NCBI GenBank assembly: GCA_013695575.1
Contig: JACDAF010000079.1
Span: 1 to 6,032, forward strand
Length of the DNA stretch: 6,032 nucleotides
Source: Chloroflexota bacterium
GTDB taxonomy: Bacteria > Chloroflexota > Limnocylindria > P2-11E
Direction: 5' to 3'
Numbering within the stretch: position 1 is the first letter of the stretch; every line of letters begins with the position of its first letter. The notes under the pieces are model-generated. The model saw only the letters and a list, made by a program, of their open reading frames with translations. It was not told where the DNA came from and made no database searches. Positions 1 through 5,733 of this stretch are shown here, one piece after another. A program made the position numbers and the translations under genes.

Positions 1-320
1 CGGTCATCCTGGCCGTGGCGCTCGCGTTCCTGTTCGGCTACGGGCTCACGTTCGTCCCGCTGCTGCAGGGAGGCATGGCCGTGTCGCAGGCCCTCCGCCT
101 GGCGCTCGCGGCGGACACGATCTCGATCACGATCATGGAGATCGTCGACAACGCGGTGATGCTCCTGGTCCCGGGGGCGATGGATGCCGGACTCGGCAAT
201 CCGTTCTTCTGGGCGACCTTGGCGCTCGGTCTCGCGCTCGCGTTCGCGGCCGCCTACCCGGCGAACCTCTGGCTCATCTCGCGCGGCGCGGGTCACGCCC
301 GCACGCACGCGCACCACTGA
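1..320 (+). CDS. DUF4396 domain membrane protein, C-terminal part (5' end cut off)
   Basis: The reading frame is open at the left edge (first full codon at position 3) and ends at TGA 318-320. About 105 residues are visible. They form three hydrophobic segments, roughly ILAVALAFLFGYG, the stretch around ADTISITIMEIVDNAVMLL, and FFWATLALGLALAFAAAYP, followed by a short tail rich in His and Arg (HARTHAHH). The ADT...MEIVDNAVML segment and the YPANLWLI-R-G ending are what I recognise from DUF4396 proteins, whose biochemical role is not known to me. The GTG at 15 is probably not the true start, because the frame stays open upstream and the fold lacks its beginning. The gene converges on the CDF exporter gene, 81 bp away. 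The His-rich tail and that neighbour make a link to metal handling possible, but this is inference. Confidence 0.75.
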   Translation, partial: VILAVALAFLFGYGLTFVPLLQGGMAVSQALRLALAADTISITIMEIVDNAVMLLVPGAMDAGLGNPFFWATLALGLALAFAAAYPANLWLISRGAGHARTHAHH

Positions 321-326
321 CCGGAG

Positions 327-352
327 GGCTCGAGACGCCCTACCTCGGAGCC
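327..352. terminator. Weak stem-loop between convergent genes
   Basis: In the 81-bp gap between two converging genes, GGCTCGAG (327-334) can pair with CTC-G-GAGCC (344-352), giving eight pairs with one bulged G and a nine-base loop. Neither strand has a T-run after it, so it is not a classical intrinsic terminator. Its position fits a bidirectional transcript end. The call rests on location more than on sequence. Confidence 0.25.
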
Positions 353-401
353 TGGTGGCCGGGCCCACAGGCATCCTGACGCGGGGTCCGCCGTGGCTTC
401 C

Positions 402-1514
402 TCAATGTTCGCTCGTTGTGCCACCGGTGTTCCGGGACCCCGTTCGCTCCTTCACCGCGTGATGCGCCGTCTGAGCGTGCCCGTCCTGGCCCTCGTCGTC
501 GGCGGGATCGACGTGGACGGCGACGGCGACGAGCTTCGGCTCCGCGTGCAGGAGCGCGTGACGGACCGCCTCGGCGATCCCGTGGCTCGAGCGGGTCGGC
601 AGGTCTCCTCGCACGACGATCTGCAGCTCCGCCTCGAGCTTGTGTCCGAGCCAGCGCACCCGCAGGTTCCGAACCTCCCGGACCCCGTACAGGTGCGCGG
701 CCGCCTCGAGCCGGTCGACGATCTCCGGGCTGATCGCGTCCATGAGGCGGTGCCAGATGTCGCGCGCCGCGTCGCGTAGGACGAAGAGGATGGCCGCGGT
801 GATGCCGAGCCCGACGAGCGGGTCGGCGATCGGGTAGCCGGCCAGTACGCCGAGGGCGCCGAAGAGGACCGCGAGCGATGTGAAGCCGTCGGTCCGTGCG
901 TGGTAGCCGTCCGCGACGAGGGCCGCCGAGCCGATCTCCTTGCCTGTTCGAATGCGGAACATCGCCACCGCCTCGTTGCCGGCGAATCCCACCAGAGAGG
1001 CGGCGATGACCCAGCCGATGTGCTGGATCGGCTGCGGGTCGACCAGTCGTCGGACGGATTCCCAGCCAGCGATGGCGGCGGACAGCGCGATCATCCCCAC
1101 GATGAAGACGCCCGCGATGTCCTCGGCCCGCCCGTAGCCGTAGGTGTAGCGGCGCGACGCTGCCCGGCGCCCGAGCGCGAATGCGATCCACAGCGGTACG
1201 GCCGTCAGTGCGTCCGAGAAGTTGTGGATCGTATCGGCAAGCAGCGCCACCGAGCCGCTGATCGCGACGACCACCACCTGCAGAAGGGCCGTCAGGCCGA
1301 GCCCGACGAGCGAGACCTTGACCGCCCAGATCCCTCGCTCGCTCGATTCCAGGGCGTGGTCGACCTTGTCTGCCGCGTCGTGCGAGTGGCCGAAGACCGA
1401 ATCGAGGATCCGGCGGATCCCGTTCGTGCCGTGGCCCATGGCGGGATGCGCGTGGCCGTGCCCGTCGCTCGCGCTGTGCGCGTGCCCGGTGTGCACGCGG
1501 CCGGGTGCCGTCAC
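402..1514 (-). CDS. Cation diffusion facilitator (CDF) family metal exporter, probably zinc-type
   Basis: This 370-residue inner-membrane protein should export divalent metal ions, most likely Zn2+, in exchange for protons. Residues about 61-248 hold six membrane segments. The second has H97-N-F-S-D101 and the fifth H205-A-R-T-D209, the paired HxxxD sites that bind the transported metal in zinc-type CDF proteins. Other family marks are SGSVALLADTIHNFSDAL, the YGYGRAED loop and the cytoplasmic C-terminal domain (about 258-337) ending in AVHVDP. The N-terminus is His-rich (residues 8-28 and 43-45), as is the tail (HAQTAHH). Such stretches usually bind or sense metal but do not fix specificity. 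The GTG start at 1514 overlaps the TGA of the upstream minus-strand gene (GTGA). There is no good SD before it, so translational coupling is likely. Length is normal to slightly long because of the termini. Family call is firm; zinc over cobalt, cadmium or iron is inferred from the motif. Confidence 0.93.
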   Translation of the reverse strand: MTAPGRVHTGHAHSASDGHGHAHPAMGHGTNGIRRILDSVFGHSHDAADKVDHALESSERGIWAVKVSLVGLGLTALLQVVVVAISGSVALLADTIHNFSDALTAVPLWIAFALGRRAASRRYTYGYGRAEDIAGVFIVGMIALSAAIAGWESVRRLVDPQPIQHIGWVIAASLVGFAGNEAVAMFRIRTGKEIGSAALVADGYHARTDGFTSLAVLFGALGVLAGYPIADPLVGLGITAAILFVLRDAARDIWHRLMDAISPEIVDRLEAAAHLYGVREVRNLRVRWLGHKLEAELQIVVRGDLPTRSSHGIAEAVRHALLHAEPKLVAVAVHVDPADDEGQDGHAQTAHHAVKERTGSRNTGGTTSEH

Positions 1515-2002
1515 TGCGCGGCGCCGATGGCCGCCACTCGGTCCGACTCAGCTGACGTGCTTGCGAGGATCTCGAAGTGACCATGCATGAGGCGCGCGAG
1601 CATGCCGCCGCCCCGGTTGAAGTCGAGGTCCACTCCGTCAGCGGGAAGGTGCGAGTGGACGTCGTCCGTGTCGTGGTGGTGGTCGTCGGGGCCGTGCGCG
1701 CTCCGCCCGAACAGGATCGCGCCCTGGTCGGGCGGCTCGGCGCCGGCGATGTCCTGCGACATCGGGTTCGGGATCGCCCTCGTGGCCTCACGGAACGCGC
1801 GGCCTTCCTCACGCGATCCGACGTCGTAGATCACGGCGAGGGCGCTCCGGACCGCTCCCATCTCACCCGCGTACTCACGGAGGACCGAGCCGCCACGGAA
1901 CTGTGGCGCCGACCTGACCTTGTCGAGCCATTCGCGAAGGGCGTCCTCCGCCTCCGCTTGCCGACCTGGAGCCGCGACGAACAGATGGAAGTGCCTCAGC
2001 AC
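1511..2002 (-). CDS. Conserved-looking small protein of unknown function with a His/Asp-rich metal-binding-like segment
   Basis: I do not recognise this 163-residue protein. Residues 1-78 read as alternating strands and helices (LRHFHLFVAAPG, then a helix EAEDALREWLDKV, then SALAVIYDV and a helix EEGRAFREATRAI). This resembles a ferredoxin-like alpha/beta barrel, but that is a guess from pattern. It continues with MSQDIAGAEPPDQGAILFGR, then H-G-P-D-D-H-H-H-D-T-D-D-V-H-S-H at about 103-118, a likely metal ligand cluster, and a Gly-rich segment ending in MLARLMHGHFEIL. No signal peptide or membrane segment is seen, so it should be cytosolic. I chose the GTG at 2002 because GGGGG lies six bases upstream and the protein-like pattern begins there; upstream starts at 2068 (ATG) and 2101 (TTG) add an Arg/Trp-rich stretch and run into the promoters. 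Its stop overlaps the CDF start by 4 bases, so the two are probably co-translated. A metal chaperone or sensor partner of the exporter is possible. Confidence 0.72.
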   Translation of the reverse strand: MLRHFHLFVAAPGRQAEAEDALREWLDKVRSAPQFRGGSVLREYAGEMGAVRSALAVIYDVGSREEGRAFREATRAIPNPMSQDIAGAEPPDQGAILFGRSAHGPDDHHHDTDDVHSHLPADGVDLDFNRGGGMLARLMHGHFEILASTSAESDRVAAIGAAQ

Positions 2003-2053
2003 GTTCGACCCCCAGATGTTTCGTGTTCCGGCCGCCCAACGCCTCGACGCGGC

Positions 2054-2082
2054 TTGACAACGGCGCATACCGAGCCTACCGT
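2054..2082 (+). promoter_or_regulatory. Probable promoter for the regulator-transporter operon
   Basis: A perfect TTGACA (2054-2059), a 17-base spacer and TACCGT (2077-2082, matching TAnnnT) precede the regulator's ATG at 2122. Transcription would begin near 2089, leaving a leader of about 33 bases. The -10 box shares bases 2077-2078 with the -10 box of the opposite promoter. The heptamer CGTTCGA occurs at 2002-2008 and 2085-2091, and TCGAAA at 2088-2093 and 2115-2120. These are weak candidates for operator sites of the adjacent ArsR-type regulator. Confidence 0.6.
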
Positions 2083-2101
2083 CGCGTTCGAAAGTTTGCA
2101 A
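2073..2101 (-). promoter_or_regulatory. Probable promoter for the small protein-CDF unit
   Basis: Reading the minus strand, TTGCAA (2101-2096) is followed by a 17-base spacer and TAGGCT (2078-2073), which fits a TAnnnT -10 box. Transcription would begin near 2066 and give a leader of about 64 bases before the GTG at 2002. The spacer contains the palindrome TTCGAA (2087-2092). This is sequence pattern only. Confidence 0.5.
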
Positions 2102-2121
2102 GATTAGATGATTCTCGAAAC

Positions 2122-3276
2122 ATGAAGCTGCTCAGGACCCCGGAGCGGACCGCCGCGGCCCGAGACGATGTGTACGTGGGTCGTGCGCGCGTCCACACGA
2201 CCCCCTGCTATGACTTCCTGGTCAGCCTACGCGCGCTGTTCAATCCGCGGACCTACGACGGGACGCGCGCGTGGGCGTCGGCAACGAGAGCGAGCCTCTC
2301 GCCGGCGCTCCTCGAGCGGGGGGCGTTCTTCTTCCAGCACCACGACACCAGCCTCGGCTCGGGGGCCATCCGTCTCGTCGCGGGCCTTCGGGAGGGCGCC
2401 GAGCCGGCTGCACTGATCCGAAAAGTCCGCGCGGCGGATCCGCGGACGCTCGCGCTGCTGATGCTCGATACCGGCGAGACCCCACCCGAAGCGCTGGCGA
2501 CCTTCGAGGCCGCGATGAACGGCTCGGTCTCGGCGGCCGAGCTGAATCGTGCGTTCAGCGGGGCGACCGCGGACTGGTCGCGGCGGTGCCGCCGCGTGCT
2601 GGGCGACCCGGCGCAGGCACAGGCCGAGCTCCTGCAGCTCCTGGAGGAGTACCTCGCTGTCGTCTTCGCCGCGGAGGTGACGCACGTCGCCGCGGCGACT
2701 GCCGCCGGCGCGGAGCGGGCGTCCGAGCTGCTCGGCGTCCTTCCAACCGTCACCGCGATCGAGCAGCTGACCGGCGGGTACACCTTGAGCGCCGAGCTGC
2801 AGCTTCGCCGCATCACCCTCGCACCGTCCGCCTTCATCTACCCGTTCATGGCGTCGCGCGTCGACGAACGCACGAGCGAGGCGCTGATCGTCTTCGGCGT
2901 GAAGAGCGACACCCTGCTCAAGTTCGACAGGCTTCCGATCGATCCGGATCTCGTTCGCGCGGTCAAGGCGCTCGGGGACCCCGGGCGCCTGAAGGTCCTG
3001 CGCCTGCTCGGCCAGGGGCCGACCAGCGGGTTGGACCTCGTCGCACTCCTCGGACTATCCCCACCCACAGTCCACCACCACCTGCATCAGCTGCGAGCCG
3101 CGGGATTGGTGCGGCAAGAGCGGACGAAGGGAGGGATGCGATACACGATCCGGCCCGATTCGGCCAGGGCGCTCCTGGACGCTCTCGAGCGAACGATCCT
3201 CGGCGAGCACAGCCGGGCGCAGTTAAGCCCGCGACCCACGGCGACGTCACGATCCACGAGATCCAAAGGAGGTTGA
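2122..3276 (+). CDS. ArsR/SmtB-type winged-helix regulator with a large N-terminal domain
   Basis: A 384-residue DNA-binding regulator. The C-terminal part, about 274-360, is an ArsR-like winged helix: LVRAVKALGDPGRLKVLRLL opens it, the recognition helix lies in SPPTVHHHLHQLRAAGLV (313-330), and the wing is RTKGGMRYTI (334-343). ArsR proteins proper are about 100 residues, so the first 270 residues are an extra domain, mostly helical and containing YDFLVSLRALFNPR (30-43) and FFFQHHDTSLGSG (69-81). I recall similar layouts in actinobacterial-type ArsR relatives annotated with DUF5937, but I cannot confirm membership. No cysteine pair typical of ArsR/SmtB metal sites is visible, so a small organic ligand or a protein signal is as likely as a metal. 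The ATG at 2122 was chosen because earlier in-frame starts (from 2023) would put codons across the promoter; no strong SD precedes it. The stop lies one base before the transporter gene, so it is probably the operon's own regulator and may also act on the divergent unit. Confidence 0.85.
   Translation: MKLLRTPERTAAARDDVYVGRARVHTTPCYDFLVSLRALFNPRTYDGTRAWASATRASLSPALLERGAFFFQHHDTSLGSGAIRLVAGLREGAEPAALIRKVRAADPRTLALLMLDTGETPPEALATFEAAMNGSVSAAELNRAFSGATADWSRRCRRVLGDPAQAQAELLQLLEEYLAVVFAAEVTHVAAATAAGAERASELLGVLPTVTAIEQLTGGYTLSAELQLRRITLAPSAFIYPFMASRVDERTSEALIVFGVKSDTLLKFDRLPIDPDLVRAVKALGDPGRLKVLRLLGQGPTSGLDLVALLGLSPPTVHHHLHQLRAAGLVRQERTKGGMRYTIRPDSARALLDALERTILGEHSRAQLSPRPTATSRSTRSKGG
3265..3272 (+). 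promoter_or_regulatory. Strong ribosome binding site of the binding-protein gene
   Basis: AAAGGAGG ends five bases before the ATG at 3278 and overlaps the last codons of the regulator gene. It fixes the start of the binding protein and suggests that this gene is translated far more strongly than the regulator ahead of it. Confidence 0.85.
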
Positions 3277-3277
3277 G

Positions 3278-4183
3278 ATGCATTGCACCGGAGAGCCGGC
3301 GTCAACACGATCCTGGCTGAGTGCCGCGCTCGCCGCGGCGACGATCGTCGCGGCGGCGTGCGGCGGAGGGGCCGGCCCTGGGGCGTCCGTCGCGACGACG
3401 GCACCGGCTGGCGCAGCGTCCGCCGCGCCGACCGAGACGGCGACCGGTCTGCTCGCGCAGGTGAAGTCGCGCGGCGTGCTTCGCGTCGCCAATCCGCAGA
3501 CCAGCCCGCCATATAGCTTCCGTGACGAGAAGAACGAGGTCGTGGGCTTCGACGTCGATCTCGCCAACGACCTGATCAAGCGATTGGGCATCCCGAGGCT
3601 GGAGTTCATCCAGGGCACGTTCGCCACCTTCATTCCGGGCTTGCAAAGCGACAAGTGGGACGTCGTCATCGCTGGCCAGGCCATCACCGAGGAGCGCAAG
3701 CTCCAGGTCGATTTCTCGTTGCCGTATCGGGTCTCGACTACGACGATCTTCGTGCCGCAAGGCAACACATCGATCAAGTCGCTCGATGACCTCAAAGGAA
3801 AACGGATCGCGGTCCCTGCCGGCGCGTCCGACGTGAAGACGGCGGAAGCCGTGCCGAACGCCGAGGTCAAGACATACGAGAATGCGACGCTCGCCCTTAC
3901 CGACGTCGGCCTCGGACGCGCCGATGCCTACCTCGGCTCCCGCTTCGTCGGGCTCTATCTCGCGCAGAAGAACGGCATCAAGGTCCAGCCGGCCCCGACG
4001 GCGATCGGACTCGAGGAGAACGCCATCTCGTTCAAGAAGGGCGAGACCTCGCTGCAGACCGCGATCGACAAGGCGATCCGTGCGATGGCTGCTGACGGGA
4101 CGCTCACGACGATCTCGAAGCGCTGGTTCGGGCAGTCGGAGGACATGGCGAGCGAGGTCAAGAAGCTCAAGGTCTGGCAGTAG
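3278..4183 (+). CDS. Amino acid ABC transporter, lipoprotein substrate-binding protein (SBP_bac_3 family)
   Basis: A 301-residue extracellular solute receptor that delivers its ligand to the permease encoded next. The N-terminus has Arg11, a hydrophobic core (13-27) and a lipobox-like VAAA-C28, so it should be a lipid-anchored protein. A Gly/Ala/Thr linker to about residue 56 follows. The ligand-binding domain (about 64-287) shows GVLRVANPQTSPPYSF, GFDVDLANDLIKRLG, FIPGLQSDKWDVVIAG, ITEER and VDFSLPY, all typical of the polar amino acid group, and ends with ADGTLTTISKRWFG. Arg140 in ITEER matches the residue that grips the ligand carboxylate in GlnH and HisJ. Other contact positions differ from GlnH as I align it: Asp10 is Pro73, Phe13 is Ser76, Thr70 is Ala135 and Asp157 is Ser221. 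The ligand is therefore uncertain. The ATG lies one base after the regulator's stop. Family and role are firm, specificity is not. Confidence 0.93.
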   Translation: MHCTGEPASTRSWLSAALAAATIVAAACGGGAGPGASVATTAPAGAASAAPTETATGLLAQVKSRGVLRVANPQTSPPYSFRDEKNEVVGFDVDLANDLIKRLGIPRLEFIQGTFATFIPGLQSDKWDVVIAGQAITEERKLQVDFSLPYRVSTTTIFVPQGNTSIKSLDDLKGKRIAVPAGASDVKTAEAVPNAEVKTYENATLALTDVGLGRADAYLGSRFVGLYLAQKNGIKVQPAPTAIGLEENAISFKKGETSLQTAIDKAIRAMAADGTLTTISKRWFGQSEDMASEVKKLKVWQ

Positions 4184-4195
4184 CTCACGCCAACG

Positions 4196-4219
4196 GAGCC
4201 GCGGCGGGTGCCGCGGCTC
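4196..4219 (+). repeat. Perfect GC-rich hairpin between binding protein and permease genes
   Basis: GAGCCGCGGC (4196-4205) and GCCGCGGCTC (4210-4219) form a perfect 10-bp stem with loop GGGT. It starts 12 bases after the binding-protein stop. No T-run follows, so it should not be an efficient terminator alone. In well-known transporter operons a hairpin here protects the upstream mRNA or partly blocks transcription, raising binding protein over membrane components; the same role is inferred here. Confidence 0.7.
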
Positions 4220-4227
4220 GCCCCCAG

Positions 4228-4239
4228 AGGAGGAGGTGA
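4228..4239 (+). promoter_or_regulatory. Extended Shine-Dalgarno sequence of the permease gene
   Basis: AGGAGGAGGTGA contains the near-complete complement of the 16S rRNA 3' end (AGGAGGTGA) and lies just before the GTG at 4246. It supports GTG as the start and would restart translation after the hairpin. Confidence 0.85.
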
Positions 4240-4245
4240 CAGCGC

Positions 4246-4893
4246 GTGTGGGACCTGTTCGTTCGCGCCTTGCCGCTCCTTGCCGAGGGCATCGTGGTGA
4301 CGATCTTCCTCGGCACGACCTCGTTCGCGCTCGGCTCGGCCATCGGCCTCCTGGTGGCGCTGGCCCGCCTTTCGGGGATCGCTCCGCTGACCGCGTTCGC
4401 GGTCGCCTATCTCTCGATATTCCGCGGTACGCCGATGCTCGTGCAGATCCTGCTCATCTACTTCGGGCTCCCTCAGCTCGGCATCAGTCTCGACCCGATC
4501 CCCTCGGCGATCATCGCCCTGTCACTCGGGGTGGCCTCCTACCAGAGCGAGAACTTCCGCTCGGGGATCCTGGGCGTGGAGAAGGGACAGCGCGAGGCGG
4601 CATTCTCGATCGGCATGACATCCTGGCAGGCCCTGCGACGGATCATCTTTCCGCAGGCTCTCCGCATCGCGACGCCGACGATCGGGAACCGGTTCATCGC
4701 CTTGATGAAGGACACCTCGCTCGCATCGGTCGTGACCGTCGTCGAGCTCACCCGCGTAGCGGAACGGATCGGGTCCGCGACGTTCCGCTATCTCGAGATG
4801 TTCGTCATCATCGCCGCGATCTACTGGGGGATCAGCACGGTCCTTTCGATCGGTCAGGAGACGCTCGAGCGCCGGATGGCGCGGGCATTCTGA
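4246..4893 (+). CDS. Amino acid ABC transporter permease (HisM/GlnP type)
   Basis: A 215-residue inner-membrane permease of the polar amino acid uptake family. It begins with a helix around PLLAEGIVVTIFLGTTSFALG, the usual N-terminal element of this group, and carries the hallmark FRGTPMLVQILLIYFGLP at about 59-76. The coupling (EAA) loop that docks the ATPase is EAAFSIGMTSWQALRRIIFPQ at about 117-137, with Gly123 in the expected place, followed by ALR and P144. About five membrane segments are seen. Length is typical. As only one permease gene is present, it probably works as a homodimer. Its start is GTG with a strong SD, and its stop is one base before the ATPase gene. Nothing in it suggests damage. 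Confidence 0.95.
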   Translation: MWDLFVRALPLLAEGIVVTIFLGTTSFALGSAIGLLVALARLSGIAPLTAFAVAYLSIFRGTPMLVQILLIYFGLPQLGISLDPIPSAIIALSLGVASYQSENFRSGILGVEKGQREAAFSIGMTSWQALRRIIFPQALRIATPTIGNRFIALMKDTSLASVVTVVELTRVAERIGSATFRYLEMFVIIAAIYWGISTVLSIGQETLERRMARAF

Positions 4894-4894
4894 G

Positions 4895-5725
4895 ATGACG
4901 GAAGAGAAGCCGCAGATCCGTGTTCGGGCCGTACGCAAGCGCTTCGGACGGCTGGAGGTGCTCCGGGGGATCGATCTCGACGTCAAGCGCGGCGAGGTCG
5001 TCGTCGTCATGGGGGTCTCCGGTTCCGGCAAGACGACGCTCATCCGTTGCCTCAATTTCCTGGAGGAGCCGGACGAGGGTCACGTCGAGGTCTGTGGCCG
5101 CGAGGTCGCCTGCGGCGCGGGACGGAGCAGGGAACGATCCAGCCAGATCCGTCACATCCGCACGCACGTCGGCATGGTCTTCCAGTCCTTCAACCTGTTC
5201 CCGCACATGACCGCCCTGGGAAACGTGACCGAAGGGCTGGTCACGGTGAAGAAGATGCCGAAGCGCGAGGCGATCGTCCTCGGTGAGCGGATGCTCGCGC
5301 GCGTGGGTCTCGCCGAGAAGCGGGACGAGTACCCGTCGCGCCTGTCAGGCGGTCAGAAGCAGCGGGTCGCGATCGCGCGAGCGATCGCGATGCAGCCGGA
5401 CGTCGTGCTGTTCGACGAGCCGACCTCCGCGCTCGACCCGGAGCTGCACGAAGAGGTCCTCAACGTCATGCGGGGCCTTGCGGCCGATGGGATGACGATG
5501 GTCGTCGTGACGCACGAGGTCGCCTTTGCGCGTGAGGTCGCCGATCGAGTCGTGTTCATGGATGAGGGCACCATCGTGGAGGAAGCGGCGCCGGCCGAGT
5601 TCTTCGCACGCGCGCGCCACCCGCGCGCGCGCTCGTTCCTTCGCCTCATGCAGCACAGCGATCCGGAGGGCGGCGCAGCAGCAGAACGGGATGGACAGAG
5701 TCTCGCGCTCGGAGGGAACCACTGA
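4895..5725 (+). CDS. Amino acid ABC transporter ATP-binding protein (GlnQ/HisP type)
   Basis: A 276-residue cytoplasmic ATPase that powers the permease. All catalytic elements are present: Walker A GVSGSGKTT (40-48, with Val in place of the common Pro), Q-loop Gln97 in VFQSFNLFPHMTALGNV, signature LSGGQ (150-154), Walker B VVLFDE with catalytic Glu175, D-loop SALD (178-181) and switch His207 in VVTHEVAFAREVADRV. NLFPHMTALGNV and MDEGTIVEE are typical of the polar amino acid subgroup. The last 20 or so residues (SDPEGGAAAERDGQSL...) are a poorly conserved tail that makes it longer than the usual 240-255 residues. The start is ATG at 4895 without a clear SD, one base after the permease stop, so coupling is likely. 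The next gene begins eight bases after its stop. Confidence 0.96.
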   Translation: MTEEKPQIRVRAVRKRFGRLEVLRGIDLDVKRGEVVVVMGVSGSGKTTLIRCLNFLEEPDEGHVEVCGREVACGAGRSRERSSQIRHIRTHVGMVFQSFNLFPHMTALGNVTEGLVTVKKMPKREAIVLGERMLARVGLAEKRDEYPSRLSGGQKQRVAIARAIAMQPDVVLFDEPTSALDPELHEEVLNVMRGLAADGMTMVVVTHEVAFAREVADRVVFMDEGTIVEEAAPAEFFARARHPRARSFLRLMQHSDPEGGAAAERDGQSLALGGNH

Positions 5726-5733
5726 GTGATCCG

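Noticed and set aside
1665..1690. GTGGTGGTGGTC-like repeat on the plus strand
   Set aside because: It is the complement of the His/Asp codons in the small minus-strand protein, so it is coding and not an independent repeat.
340..1812. A 490-codon open frame on the minus strand
   Set aside because: It overlaps both the CDF exporter and the small protein in another frame. Its product is an Arg/Ala/Pro-rich low-complexity sequence typical of out-of-frame reading in GC-rich DNA.
2003..2101. Starting the small minus-strand protein at 2068 (ATG) or 2101 (TTG)
   Set aside because: The TTG at 2101 lies in the proposed -35 box and the ATG at 2068 is almost at the predicted transcript start. The GTG at 2002 has GGGGG at a good distance.
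2023..2121. Extending the regulator N-terminally by 33 residues to the ATG at 2023
   Set aside because: The added codons cover the TTGACA/TACCGT promoter, so the transcript would start inside them, and the added residues look like translated intergenic DNA.
3214..3231. Small stem-loop CGGGC / GCCCG near the end of the regulator gene
   Set aside because: Only five pairs with an eight-base loop, inside coding sequence and without a T-run; expected by chance at this base composition.
2271..3320. A 349-codon open frame on the plus strand
   Set aside because: It shadows the regulator, whose frame has clear winged-helix motifs. The product here is Arg/Gly-rich without recognisable domains.
5367..5390. 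Perfect inverted repeat TCGCGATCGC / GCGATCGCGA with two GCGATCGC (HIP1-like) octamers
   Set aside because: It lies within the ATPase gene and encodes the conserved VAIARAIA stretch after LSGGQ. Codon choice in GC-rich DNA explains it, and I saw no HIP1-like enrichment elsewhere in the window.
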